A stretch of 64,000 bases of DNA from Candidatus Pelagibacter sp. RS40 (lineage in GTDB: Bacteria; Pseudomonadota; Alphaproteobacteria; Pelagibacterales; Pelagibacteraceae): positions 1,281,001 through 1,345,000 of the forward strand of contig NZ_CP020778.1 of assembly GCF_002101295.1 (NCBI RefSeq), read 5' to 3'. Within the stretch, counting starts at the first letter, position 1. Each line of letters begins with the position of its first letter. This document shows positions 38,001 through 46,534 of this stretch, in pieces. The notes under the pieces were generated by a model, which was given only the letters and a program-made list of their open reading frames with translations, did no database searches and had not been told where the DNA came from. Both the position numbers and the translations under genes were made by a program.

Positions 38001-39008
38001 ATGACAGATCATATTACCATTGCTATTGACGCAATGGGTGGTGAAAATTCACCTGATAAAACCATAGAAGGTATTTCACATCATCTTAAAAACTCAGATA
38101 ATTCATTTTATTTAATCTTTGGAAATGAAAAATTGATAAACCCACTTATTAAAAAATATAAAATAAACTCGGATAAATACAAAATAATTCACACAGAGAA
38201 AATTATAGAGGATACAGATTCAGCTTTAGGCGCAGCTAAAAAAGGGAAAGATACAAGTCTTTGGCTCGCAATGGAAAGCTTAAAAAAAGGAGAGTCCGAT
38301 TGTGTAGTTTCAGCTGGTAATACTGGTGCACTTTTTGTTATAGCAAAACTTAATCTTGAAATGATAACAAACATTGACAAACCCGCGTTATCAGCTTTAT
38401 GGCCAAATAAAAATGGAATGAATGTGGTTCTTGATTTAGGAGCAAACATAGAATGTAATGAAAAAAATTTAATTGATTTTAGTGTAATGGGTTCAGCTTT
38501 ACATAAATCATTATTTGAAAAAGAAATCTCCAAAGTGGCGTTACTTAATATTGGCTCTGAAGAAATAAAAGGAAATACAATTATTAAAAATACATACCAA
38601 GCCCTAAATGATAAAAAAAATAATTTATTTGAATTTTGTGGCTATATTGAAGGAAATCATATTATGGATGGAGATGTAAATGTAATAGTAACAGATGGTT
38701 TTACCGGTAATATTGCCTTGAAAACAGCAGAAGGCACAGCGAATTTTATAACATCTGAACTTAAAAAATCTATGACATCAAATTTCATAGGAAAATTTTC
38801 ATCTTTATTAAATATAAAAAATTTTAAAAAATTCAAAAATAAACTAGATCCCAGATTATATAATGGCGCTATATTACTTGGATTGAACAAGCCAGTAATA
38901 AAAAGCCATGGATCAACAGATGCAATTGGATTTGCAAATTCTCTTAAAGTTAGTGAAAAAGTTATAAAAGGACGATTGATTGATAAAATTAAAGAAAATA
39001 TAAATTAA
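38001..39008 (+). CDS. plsX: Phosphate acyltransferase PlsX
   Basis: Converts acyl-ACP to acyl-phosphate for PlsY (1129-1704). The 335-residue protein has IAIDAMGGENSPD, SAGNTGALFVIAKL, LDLGANIECNEKNLIDF and VNVIVTDGFTGNIALKTAEG. fabH, which commonly follows plsX, is missing here; ihfA follows after three bases. Confidence 0.96.
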   Translation: MTDHITIAIDAMGGENSPDKTIEGISHHLKNSDNSFYLIFGNEKLINPLIKKYKINSDKYKIIHTEKIIEDTDSALGAAKKGKDTSLWLAMESLKKGESDCVVSAGNTGALFVIAKLNLEMITNIDKPALSALWPNKNGMNVVLDLGANIECNEKNLIDFSVMGSALHKSLFEKEISKVALLNIGSEEIKGNTIIKNTYQALNDKKNNLFEFCGYIEGNHIMDGDVNVIVTDGFTGNIALKTAEGTANFITSELKKSMTSNFIGKFSSLLNIKNFKKFKNKLDPRLYNGAILLGLNKPVIKSHGSTDAIGFANSLKVSEKVIKGRLIDKIKENIN

Positions 39009-39011
39009 TCA

Positions 39012-39302
39012 ATGAGAATCAACCTGACAAAAAAACAAATTGTTAATTCAATTTATATGCAAATTGGGTTTTCAAAAAAAATTTCAGAAAGTTTACTTGA
39101 GGATGTTTTTCAAATAATATTAAAAAATCTTATTTCAAACAAAAAAGTAAAGATTGCAAAATTTGGTACGTTTTCATTAAGAAATAAAAATGAACGTATT
39201 GGGAGAAATCCAAAGACAAAAGAAGTTAAAATAATTTCATCACGAAAAGTTGTTTTATTCAAACCTTCAAAAGAATTAAAAAATTACATAAATAATGACT
39301 AA
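39012..39302 (+). CDS. ihfA: Integration host factor subunit alpha
   Basis: Histone-like DNA-bending protein. The 96-residue sequence has the HU/IHF fold with KIAKFGTFSLRNKNERIGRNPKT-type residues (about 50-72) including the DNA-intercalating Arg-Asn-Pro loop (GRNPKT). Alpha rather than beta is assigned from position between plsX and the merR gene, standard in Alphaproteobacteria. It overlaps the next gene by eight bases. Confidence 0.9.
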   Translation: MRINLTKKQIVNSIYMQIGFSKKISESLLEDVFQIILKNLISNKKVKIAKFGTFSLRNKNERIGRNPKTKEVKIISSRKVVLFKPSKELKNYINND

Positions 39303-39663
39303 AAAAACTTTTGATGCATATAAAACAATTAGTGAAGTAGCTGAAATTCTGAATTTAGTTAATTCAAAAAATGGATCATTATCAACACATACACTAAGAT
39401 ATTGGGAAAAAGAATTTAAACAAATTAAACCGAAAATTTTAGCAGGCAATAGAAGATACTATGATGTTAAAACTATAGAGATAATTAAAAATATAAAATT
39501 TTTATTAAAAGACAAAGGTATGACAATTGAAGGAGTTAAAAAGCGACTAGATAATGATGAAACAGATCTTGACGAAACAGTTAATATATCTATAAACACA
39601 AAAAATATTTTAAAAACTAAACTAAACAAAATTTCTAAACTGATAAAAGAAATAAAAAAATAG
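39295..39663 (+). CDS. MerR family transcriptional regulator
   Basis: A 122-residue regulator with an N-terminal winged helix: YKTISEVAEILNL, HTLRYWEKEFKQIKP and GNRRYYDVKTIEII. A short helical tail follows without an obvious metal-binding site. The ligand and targets are unknown. Linkage to ihfA is conserved in Alphaproteobacteria. Confidence 0.88.
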   Translation: MTKKTFDAYKTISEVAEILNLVNSKNGSLSTHTLRYWEKEFKQIKPKILAGNRRYYDVKTIEIIKNIKFLLKDKGMTIEGVKKRLDNDETDLDETVNISINTKNILKTKLNKISKLIKEIKK

Positions 39664-39664
39664 A

Positions 39665-39856
39665 ATGGCAAAAAAAACACACGTAAAAGTTAGACTTGTT
39701 CCAGAAGCTAAACCAGATAGTCCATTTTTCTATTATGTAAAAAAACCTGCTGGTGGTGAAAAAGCGAAGGTAAAACTAAAGGCAAAGAAATATAATCCTG
39801 CTACGAGAAAACATGAAGTTTTTGTTGAAAAAAAACTTCCACCACACAGTAAATAA
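39665..39856 (+). CDS. rpmG: 50S ribosomal protein L33
   Basis: The 63-residue protein begins MAKKTHVKVRLVPEA and has FFYYVKKP and KKYNPATRKHEVFVEKKL, matching L33. It is a few residues longer than the usual 55-residue form, with extra sequence around PAGGEKAKVK and a short PPHSK tail. It lacks zinc cysteines. It starts one base after the merR stop and ends directly against the aroQ stop on the other strand. Confidence 0.9.
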   Translation: MAKKTHVKVRLVPEAKPDSPFFYYVKKPAGGEKAKVKLKAKKYNPATRKHEVFVEKKLPPHSK

Positions 39857-40147
39857 TTATTTTTTTTTAAAATTTCTTCTCTCGTAATCGATATATGCGA
39901 AAATCATATTTTTCCATATCCGATTAGTTATTTTGGGATCGATTTTTTTTTTTAGTGATTTTTTTTTTATATTATTAAGGATTTTTGCGATTCTTTTTTT
40001 ATCAACTATTTCACTTTTGTGATCTTTAAGCTTAAGGACATTTTTGACTATATTGCTTCTTATACTTATTAGACTTAATAATTTATTATCTAAGATATCT
40101 AACCTTTTTCTAAGTGCATTTAATTTTTTTCTATTTTCTGGCGACAT
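39857..40147 (-). CDS. Chorismate mutase, AroQ type
   Basis: Rearranges chorismate to prephenate for Phe/Tyr synthesis. The 96-residue all-helical protein has the AroQ pattern: LNALRKRLDILDNKLLSLIS with the first active-site Arg, RSNIVKNVLKLKDH, and a helix with NRIWKNMIFAYIDYE. It is a stand-alone domain. It converges on rpmG and diverges from ctaA across 43 bases. Confidence 0.8.
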   Translation of the reverse strand: MSPENRKKLNALRKRLDILDNKLLSLISIRSNIVKNVLKLKDHKSEIVDKKRIAKILNNIKKKSLKKKIDPKITNRIWKNMIFAYIDYERRNFKKK

Positions 40148-40190
40148 TTCAACAATTGGAATTCTATATAAATATTATATTTAAATAAGC

Positions 40191-41225
40191 ATGTACATAG
40201 AAATTAATAATAAATATAGACCCTATATTGCTCAATGGTTATTAGTAATGTTTTTATTAGTTTCTATAATGATAATTATTGGTGGCTTAACTAGGTTAAC
40301 AGATTCAGGTTTATCAATAACTGAGTGGGAGTTTTTTAAAGGTTTCTTCCCTCCAGTGAGTAAAAGTACTTGGAATGAATATTTTGAAGCATATAAAAAA
40401 ATTCCTGAATTTCAATTACAGAACTTCAGCATGTCTCTCAGTGAGTTCAAAGTAATATTTTGGTGGGAATGGTTTCACAGATTTTTTGGAAGATTGATTG
40501 GTTTATGTTTTTTACTTCCTTTGATATATTTTTCTTTTAAAATCAAATTAATAAATCTACTTCATTATTATTTGATATTCTTATTAATATGTTTTCAAGG
40601 TTTTATTGGATGGTATATGGTAAGTAGTGGTTTAGTCGATAGAGTGGACGTAAGTCATTACAGGTTATCTGCCCATTTATTGATTGCTTTTTTAATTTTA
40701 TCATTAATTTTATGGAATTATTTAAAATTAATAAAAATTAAAAGCACATTAAACAAGTTAAATCCTATAATTCCTCTTTTATTTATTATTTTAATTTTTA
40801 CTCAAATAGTTATTGGTGCATTTGTATCAGGGATGGATGCAGGTAAAATTTATAATTCTTGGCCTTTAATGGGTAATTCATATTTTCCAGATGATAATAA
40901 TATAATTAATTTATTTAAATTATCTGCATTTAACGATCCATCATTAGTCCAATTTATTCACAGAAACTTAGCTTACGTTATAGTAATTTTTTATTTATTT
41001 ATTGTTTATAAAATTTATAAAGCAAAGATGTTTGGTTTATATAAATCGGTAAATGTATTAGGTATTTTACTTATTTTTCAGATTATTTTAGGAATTGTGA
41101 CAGTTATATATGGTGCACAGATATATATTGCATCTGTACACCAAATAAGTTCAATTTTCTTAGTAAGTGCTTGTATATATTTTTATTTTATAAATACAAA
41201 TTCTAACTTACAGCCTTCAAACTAG
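40191..41225 (+). CDS. ctaA: Heme A synthase (COX15/CtaA)
   Basis: Oxidises heme O to heme A for the aa3-type cytochrome oxidase. The 344-residue protein has about eight membrane segments and the heme-ligand regions GGLTRLTDSGLSITEWEF, WWEWFHRFFGRLIG, YRLSAHLLIAF and FIHRNLAYVI. The glycine/Arg pattern is that of the alphaproteobacterial type 2 enzyme. Its last 23 bases overlap the 3' end of metY on the other strand. Confidence 0.94.
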   Translation: MYIEINNKYRPYIAQWLLVMFLLVSIMIIIGGLTRLTDSGLSITEWEFFKGFFPPVSKSTWNEYFEAYKKIPEFQLQNFSMSLSEFKVIFWWEWFHRFFGRLIGLCFLLPLIYFSFKIKLINLLHYYLIFLLICFQGFIGWYMVSSGLVDRVDVSHYRLSAHLLIAFLILSLILWNYLKLIKIKSTLNKLNPIIPLLFIILIFTQIVIGAFVSGMDAGKIYNSWPLMGNSYFPDDNNIINLFKLSAFNDPSLVQFIHRNLAYVIVIFYLFIVYKIYKAKMFGLYKSVNVLGILLIFQIILGIVTVIYGAQIYIASVHQISSIFLVSACIYFYFINTNSNLQPSN

Positions 41226-42528
41226 GTTTGCCCGAGGCACCTAATGCTTGATCCAAATCAGCGATAATATCATCAGGATGTTCTATACCTATTGAAAGTC
41301 TAACATATCCAGGCGTTACTCCTGCTGCTAGTAATTCTTCCTCTGTTAATTGACTATGTGTAGTTGTAGCAGGATGAATTGCTAAACTTCTTGCATCGCC
41401 AATATTTGCTACATGATAAAACATTTTAAGAGCTTCTATGAATTTTTTACCAGCCTCAACTCCACCTTTTACTTCAATACCAACTAATGCTCCATTGCCT
41501 CCCTTTAAGTACTTCTTGGATCTCTCGGCAATTTCACCTTTATGAAGAGTAGGGTAAATAACTCTTTCAACACTTTTATGTTTTGTTAAAAAATCAACAA
41601 CCTTCTGAGCATTAGAACAATGCTGTTTCATTCGTAAAGGTGCAGTTTCAAGTCCTTGAATAATTCCCCAAGCATTATCAGGAGCTAAAGGTGCGCCTAA
41701 ATCTCTTAACAAACATACTCTTGCTCTTACCGCAAATGATACATTTGCACCAGTCAACTGAGGAACAACCTCACCCCATTTAGCTCCTCCATAACTCGCA
41801 TCCGGTTCATTAAATAATGGCTGTCTTTTTGGATCAGCAGTCCAGTCGAAATTACCTCCATCTACCAAAGCACCACCAATAACAGTTCCATGGCCTCCTA
41901 TAAATTTAGTAAGTGAGTGAACTACAACAGCCGCACCATGTTCTAAAGGTTTACATATAACTGGAGCTGCCGTGTTATCCATAATTAATGGTATGTTATG
42001 TTTTCTTCCAATATCTGAAACCTCTTTAATTGGAAAAACTCTTAAATAAGGATTTGGTAATGTTTCAGCATAAAAACATCTAGTTTTTTCATCTATAAGT
42101 TTTTCAAAATTTTTTGGATCTGAAGGATCAGCGTATCTACACTCAATACCCAATTTTTTGAGAGTATGAGTAAATAAATTAACAGTTCCTCCATATAAAT
42201 CTGTTGAACTAATGAAATTGTCCCCTGATTGACAAACATTCATTATTGCAAATGTTGATGCTGCTTGACCTGATCCCACAGTTACTGAAGCCAAACCACC
42301 TTCTAATGCTGCAACTCTTTTTTCAAGAACATCGTTTGTTGGATTCATTATTCTTGTATAAATGTTACCAAATTCTTTTAGTGCAAATAAATTTGCTGCA
42401 TGATCTGTATCATTAAATTGATATGAAGTAGTTCTGTAAACAGGAACTGCTACTGATGTTGTAGCTGGATCACTTCTATAATCTCCTCCATGAAGAGCAA
42501 TTGTTTCTGGATTTTTTGATTTTGTCAT
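41203..42528 (-). CDS. metY: O-acetylhomoserine sulfhydrylase family protein (MetY), riboswitch-linked copy
   Basis: PLP enzyme of the Cys/Met metabolism family that joins an O-acylhomoserine with sulfide or methanethiol to make homocysteine or methionine. The 441-residue protein has YRTTSYQFNDTDHAA, YTRIMNPTNDVLEKRVAALEGG and the PLP-Lys in VVHSLTKFIGGHG, and RLSIGIEHPDDIIADL near the end. A paralogue lies at 44613-45944. A probable SAM-V riboswitch directly upstream implies shutdown when SAM is abundant. A reduced sulfur substrate is likely, as many SAR11 lack assimilatory sulfate reduction; that part is inference. Confidence 0.92.
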   Translation of the reverse strand: MTKSKNPETIALHGGDYRSDPATTSVAVPVYRTTSYQFNDTDHAANLFALKEFGNIYTRIMNPTNDVLEKRVAALEGGLASVTVGSGQAASTFAIMNVCQSGDNFISSTDLYGGTVNLFTHTLKKLGIECRYADPSDPKNFEKLIDEKTRCFYAETLPNPYLRVFPIKEVSDIGRKHNIPLIMDNTAAPVICKPLEHGAAVVVHSLTKFIGGHGTVIGGALVDGGNFDWTADPKRQPLFNEPDASYGGAKWGEVVPQLTGANVSFAVRARVCLLRDLGAPLAPDNAWGIIQGLETAPLRMKQHCSNAQKVVDFLTKHKSVERVIYPTLHKGEIAERSKKYLKGGNGALVGIEVKGGVEAGKKFIEALKMFYHVANIGDARSLAIHPATTTHSQLTEEELLAAGVTPGYVRLSIGIEHPDDIIADLDQALGASGKPSLKAVS

Positions 42529-42530
42529 AA

Positions 42531-42576
42531 TTTCCCCCTTAATTTGACTATTTAACTGTAATGAGAATTTACAATC
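42531..42576 (-). promoter_or_regulatory. Probable SAM-V riboswitch sequestering the metY ribosome-binding site
   Basis: Read on the minus strand, a 6-bp stem (TTGTAA with TTACAG, 42574-42556, one wobble) closes the loop ATTCTCA. Loop bases TTCTC (42567-42563) can pair with GGGAA (42536-42532), part of the strong AAGGGGGAAA ribosome-binding site five bases before the metY ATG. This is the compact H-type pseudoknot with an embedded Shine-Dalgarno described for SAM-V riboswitches, known from Pelagibacter metY leaders. Class assignment rests on this fold, gene and lineage. No tandem SAM-II aptamer was recognised further upstream. Confidence 0.62.
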
Positions 42577-42685
42577 AAGATAAAATTTGGGTTACATGAA
42601 AGACTATGAAAAAAAACAATAGTATTTATTAAAAAAAAATAAATTCTATCTTTAAGATTCAATTAATAATAGAAAATTGTGTTAT

Positions 42686-43795
42686 TTATTTTTTTTCAAT
42701 AACAAATAATTCGTTGTTAAAATATATTCCCTGATGCTTATTCACAATTTGTTGAACAATTTTTTGATAATTTTTTTGTCTTTCTGCTATCATAATTTGT
42801 TCATCTGATATTTGGTTAACATAAACTGCAGCATTCCAAGCAGAAAATATAAGCGAAGTTGCAATACCTCCTGATATTTCATTTGGTAGAGCTCTCAAAA
42901 TATATTTAATTTTTTGTTTTTTATGAAATTTTAAGTCTCTTAAAAATTCTTTATCAGTATTATTTTTAATATATTTTACAATAGAATCGTGAAGAGATGG
43001 GAATGGCTTTTCTTTAGGCCATATTTTTTTTACTATTTGATTTCCGGGATCTCCACCACACGCGTGTACAACAACTAATTTTCCGTTTTTATCTAAAGAT
43101 TTTATCATTGGATCAATTACATACTTTACTTTTTTTTCAGCTGAAATTCTGGATCTGTAAGGTTGTGAGGCAATAATAAAATCATAATATGTTTTTCCAT
43201 CATTTTTCTTTGGAATAACATTTTTCAATGAAAATTCTTGATCTTTTCTATAAATTACAATTACAGAAGGTTCTTTGTATGTTGGATTTCCAGTCTTAGG
43301 ATTTCTTTCAATTTGCCATTTTTTGCTTAAAAATTCCTGATTAAGTTTTCTTAACTGTATATTGAAATCTAAAGATGAATTACCTTTTAATTTTACAATT
43401 TTCCAATTCATTTTTTTTTGTTTTTTTACATCATTTGATTTAAGAGATGTTGACTCGACATAATTTAAATTTGAAATTACAAAAACTGTATTTTTATGTT
43501 CAACAAATCTATCAGGAAGTTTCTCAAGACCTAATCTAACATCTTCCATGCTAATTTCTTTTGTATTTACTAAAAGAGGTACGTTTGGCATTTTTTGATG
43601 ACATTGTCTCATAACATTCATTAATAATGATCCATCTCCCATGCCTGCATCAAATATTTTAAGAGCAGGAAATTTTGGTTTTAGATTTTGAACTATTGGT
43701 TTGAGTGCGTCTGAAATTTTATTTTTTTCGTTAGTAGTTGTTACAAATAGCAGATATTTTTGCCTATTATCAAAGAATCTAAAATTTTTTTTCAT
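42686..43795 (-). CDS. Putative SAM-dependent methyltransferase, unknown substrate
   Basis: A 369-residue protein I cannot assign to a named family. A Rossmann motif I is visible as LKIFDAGMGDGSLLMNVMRQ (about residues 45-64), with an acidic NTKEISMEDV strand after it. Later strands read YDFIIASQPY and GKLVVVHACGGDPGNQIV. It sits between a hydrolase gene (one-base TAATG overlap) and the riboswitch-controlled metY. The context suggests methyl or sulfur metabolism, but that is guilt by association. The 157-base gap to metY separates the two transcriptionally. Confidence 0.65.
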   Translation of the reverse strand: MKKNFRFFDNRQKYLLFVTTTNEKNKISDALKPIVQNLKPKFPALKIFDAGMGDGSLLMNVMRQCHQKMPNVPLLVNTKEISMEDVRLGLEKLPDRFVEHKNTVFVISNLNYVESTSLKSNDVKKQKKMNWKIVKLKGNSSLDFNIQLRKLNQEFLSKKWQIERNPKTGNPTYKEPSVIVIYRKDQEFSLKNVIPKKNDGKTYYDFIIASQPYRSRISAEKKVKYVIDPMIKSLDKNGKLVVVHACGGDPGNQIVKKIWPKEKPFPSLHDSIVKYIKNNTDKEFLRDLKFHKKQKIKYILRALPNEISGGIATSLIFSAWNAAVYVNQISDEQIMIAERQKNYQKIVQQIVNKHQGIYFNNELFVIEKK

Positions 43796-44616
43796 TAGTT
43801 TAATTTTTTTGCTGGATAATGTTCTAATATGAATTGTTTAAGCACCTTTAATACTCTATCTGCCTCCTCAAGAAGCATCATATGACCACAGTTATCAATA
43901 ATTTCTACTCGACTGTTATCTATTAAGTCGGCTAATTTTTTTCCCTCTTTAACAGGGCACATTTTGTCTCCTGTTGCAAGAATAGATAGAGTAGGTATTT
44001 TTATTTGTTTTGCGGCTTCGAAACCATTTTTATAATTATCACAAGCTCTAAAATCTACTCCAAGAGTATTTTTAATTGTTCTTGATTTTGCTAACATACC
44101 ACCTGTATTAATATGATACAGTCCAGGAACAGGATGACCACCAAAGTGTCCAGCTGGGCCATGAGCCCAATCCATCATTAAATCAACTGCTTTTGGGTTA
44201 TTGTTTTCAGCAAGTGACAATAATTCTGGATTCATAGGTATTGCTCCAGCACCTCCCATTAAACTTAATGTTTTAATCTTTTCAGGATATCTTGAAGCAC
44301 ATTCCATTGTCACTAAGCATCCCTGTGAATGACCAACCAAAGATGCCTCTTTATAACCAACTGAATCTATCACATCGCTCACCCAATCTGCCATATCTTC
44401 AATTGATTTTAAACTTTCTCCACCAGATAAGCCATGTCCAGGCATATCCAGAGCTAAAACACTGTATCCGTGAAAAGCAAAATACCTTGTTTGTAGAACC
44501 CATGTCATATGAGTTAAACCACTACCATGGACAAAAATTATTAGAGGTTTATTTTTGTCAAAAGGTCTTCCACCAGTAGAGGCAAAAACCTCTGAACCAT
44601 TTACCTCAAATTTCAT
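43795..44616 (-). CDS. Alpha/beta hydrolase
   Basis: A 273-residue hydrolase with oxyanion region IIFVHGSGLTHMTW, nucleophile elbow LVGHSQGCLVTME (Ser about residue 115), a late acidic position in ILATGDKMCPV and the catalytic His in DNCGHMMLLEE. No signal peptide is seen. The substrate is unknown. The fold is shared with homoserine O-acyltransferase, but at 273 residues and with this lid region it does not look like a typical MetX. It overlaps metY2 by four bases and the methyltransferase by one, so it is part of that unit. Confidence 0.85.
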   Translation of the reverse strand: MKFEVNGSEVFASTGGRPFDKNKPLIIFVHGSGLTHMTWVLQTRYFAFHGYSVLALDMPGHGLSGGESLKSIEDMADWVSDVIDSVGYKEASLVGHSQGCLVTMECASRYPEKIKTLSLMGGAGAIPMNPELLSLAENNNPKAVDLMMDWAHGPAGHFGGHPVPGLYHINTGGMLAKSRTIKNTLGVDFRACDNYKNGFEAAKQIKIPTLSILATGDKMCPVKEGKKLADLIDNSRVEIIDNCGHMMLLEEADRVLKVLKQFILEHYPAKKLN

Positions 44617-45944
44617 TGATTTGAAACTAATCTTGGTTTTCTTGCAGCTCTAAATCCTGCTTCAAAGTCATTTTTAATATCATCTATATCCTCAATACCA
44701 ACAGATAATCTAATCATATCATGAGACAACCCAGCAAATTTTAAAGTAGCTTCATCCATTTGTGAATGTGTTGCAGATGCAGGATGTATTACTAAAGTTC
44801 TTGTATCACCTACATTTGCTAAATGTGAAGCAAGTTTTACGTTGTTAATAAATGCTTCGCCAGCTTCTTTTCCTCCTTTAATACCAAATGCTATCATTGA
44901 TCCTCTCCCATTAGGTAATAATTTTTTTGCTAATTCATGATCAGGATGATCAGGAACACTTGGATGTGAAACCCACGCAACACTTTCATGATTAGATAAA
45001 TATTCAACCATTTTTTCTGCATTAGAACAATGTTTTTGCATTCTTACAGATAAAGTTTCAATTCCTTGTAAAACATTCCAAGCATTCTGAGGACTTAAAC
45101 ATGGACCAAAATCTCTCATTCCTTCTGCTCTCGCTTTCATTGTAAATGCAGTGGGTCCAAATTCTTCTGCAAATGAAAGTCCGTGATATCCCTCATATGG
45201 GGTTGTCATTGTTGGAAATTTATCGTTTTGCATCCAATCGAATTTACCACCTTCGACTAAGATACCAGCCATAGATGATCCATGCCCAGCCATCCATTTA
45301 GTTAATGAATGAACTACTATATCAGCTCCATGTACAATTGGCTTACATAAGTAAGGTGTTTGATAAGTAGCATCAACCATTAAAGGTATTCCAGCTTCAT
45401 GAGCAATTTTAGCAATCTCAGGCATATTCATTAATTCATTACCTGGATTACCAACTAATTCGCCAAATATTCCTTTGGTATTTTCCTGAATAGCTTTTTT
45501 AAATCCTTCTGTATCTCTTGGTTTTACAAAAGTGCATTTGATACCAAATTTAGGAAGAGTAAGTCTAAATAAATTTACAGTACCTCCATATAATTGAGAT
45601 GATACTACTAAATGGTCTCCAGCTTGGCACAAAGTCATTATTGTTAAAAATATAGCACTCATGCCAGACGAAGTTGCTAGTGCAGCAGTACCACCTTCTA
45701 ATGCAGCAACTCTTTCCTCAAGAACTGCAACTGTTGGATTTGAAATTCTACTGTATATGTGTCCGCCTCTCTCTAAGTTAAAAAGAGCAGCAGCATGATC
45801 GACATCATCGAATAAATATGAGGTAGTTTGATAAATTGGCACCTGCCTTGAACCAGCATTTTTATGTGGCTGATATCCAGCATGTAAGCTTAAAGTATCA
45901 AATTTATAAGTTTTGGGCTCAGCACCTTTTTTTTTATCACTCAT
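44613..45944 (-). CDS. O-acetylhomoserine sulfhydrylase family protein, second copy
   Basis: A 443-residue MetY-type PLP enzyme: YQTTSYLFDDVDHAAALF, YSRISNPTVAVLEERVAALEGG, PLP-Lys in VVHSLTKWMAGHGSSMAG and RLSVGIEDIDDIKNDF. It belongs to the same family as the 41203-42528 product but is clearly a separate paralogue. It opens the unit with the hydrolase and methyltransferase. The ribosome-binding site is AGGAGA. No SAM aptamer was found upstream, so the two copies may be regulated differently. A role with a different thiol or acyl-homoserine is possible. Confidence 0.9.
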   Translation of the reverse strand: MSDKKKGAEPKTYKFDTLSLHAGYQPHKNAGSRQVPIYQTTSYLFDDVDHAAALFNLERGGHIYSRISNPTVAVLEERVAALEGGTAALATSSGMSAIFLTIMTLCQAGDHLVVSSQLYGGTVNLFRLTLPKFGIKCTFVKPRDTEGFKKAIQENTKGIFGELVGNPGNELMNMPEIAKIAHEAGIPLMVDATYQTPYLCKPIVHGADIVVHSLTKWMAGHGSSMAGILVEGGKFDWMQNDKFPTMTTPYEGYHGLSFAEEFGPTAFTMKARAEGMRDFGPCLSPQNAWNVLQGIETLSVRMQKHCSNAEKMVEYLSNHESVAWVSHPSVPDHPDHELAKKLLPNGRGSMIAFGIKGGKEAGEAFINNVKLASHLANVGDTRTLVIHPASATHSQMDEATLKFAGLSHDMIRLSVGIEDIDDIKNDFEAGFRAARKPRLVSNQ

Positions 45945-46034
45945 TAATTCTCCTATAATTTTTTAATTAGACTTTGAAACTCGGAAACTAGCATAAAATA
46001 TCGATTATAATAGACTTTTTTGCCTTCTAATAAA

Positions 46035-46063
46035 TTGACAATAAACGTTTTTGTAAGTATTAA
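46035..46063 (+). promoter_or_regulatory. Sigma-70 type promoter of rplM-rpsI
   Basis: A perfect TTGACA (46035-46040) is followed after 17 bases by TATTAA (46058-46063), in the divergent gap between metY2 and rplM. The expected start of transcription is only about five bases before the rplM ATG at 46075, implying a very short leader. Confidence 0.58.
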
Positions 46064-46074
46064 TCCCGCACATC

Positions 46075-46533
46075 ATGACAAAATTTGTTAAAAAAGCTGA
46101 TATTCAATCAAAATGGTTCGAGATAGATGCGACAGATGCGGTTGTTGGAAGAATTGCTACCGTAGTGTCAAAGATAATTAGAGGCAAAAATAAAACTACT
46201 TTCACACCACATATGGACCATGGTGACTTTGTAGTAGTAAAAAATGTAGATTTAATAAAATTTACTGGTAATAAATTTCAAGACAAAAAATACTTTAGAC
46301 ACACAGGTCATCCTGGAGGAATCAAAGAAACTACCCCTGAAAAATTACACGATACAAAACCTGGTGAAGTTTTAAAATTAGCGGTGAAAAGAATGTTGCC
46401 AGGTGGAGCGCTAGCAAAAAAACAATTAGGTAAATTAAAAATTTATGCAGGATCAAATCATCCTCATGAAGCTCAAAATCCTGAAAAAATTGAGTTATCA
46501 AAATTAAATATTAAAAATGTAGTTAGAAATTAA
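46075..46533 (+). CDS. rplM: 50S ribosomal protein L13
   Basis: The 152-residue protein has KWFEIDATDAVVGRIATVVS, FTPHMDHGDFVVVKNVD, YFRHTGHPGGIKE and VKRMLPGGALAKKQLGKLK, the standard L13 blocks. It is followed one base later by rpsI, the usual pair. Confidence 0.98.
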   Translation: MTKFVKKADIQSKWFEIDATDAVVGRIATVVSKIIRGKNKTTFTPHMDHGDFVVVKNVDLIKFTGNKFQDKKYFRHTGHPGGIKETTPEKLHDTKPGEVLKLAVKRMLPGGALAKKQLGKLKIYAGSNHPHEAQNPEKIELSKLNIKNVVRN

Positions 46534-46534
46534 A

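Noticed and set aside
45945..46074. Possible SAM riboswitch upstream of the second metY
   Set aside because: TTTCC could pair with the GGAGA of the ribosome-binding site, but no stem encloses TTTCC, so the required hairpin is missing.
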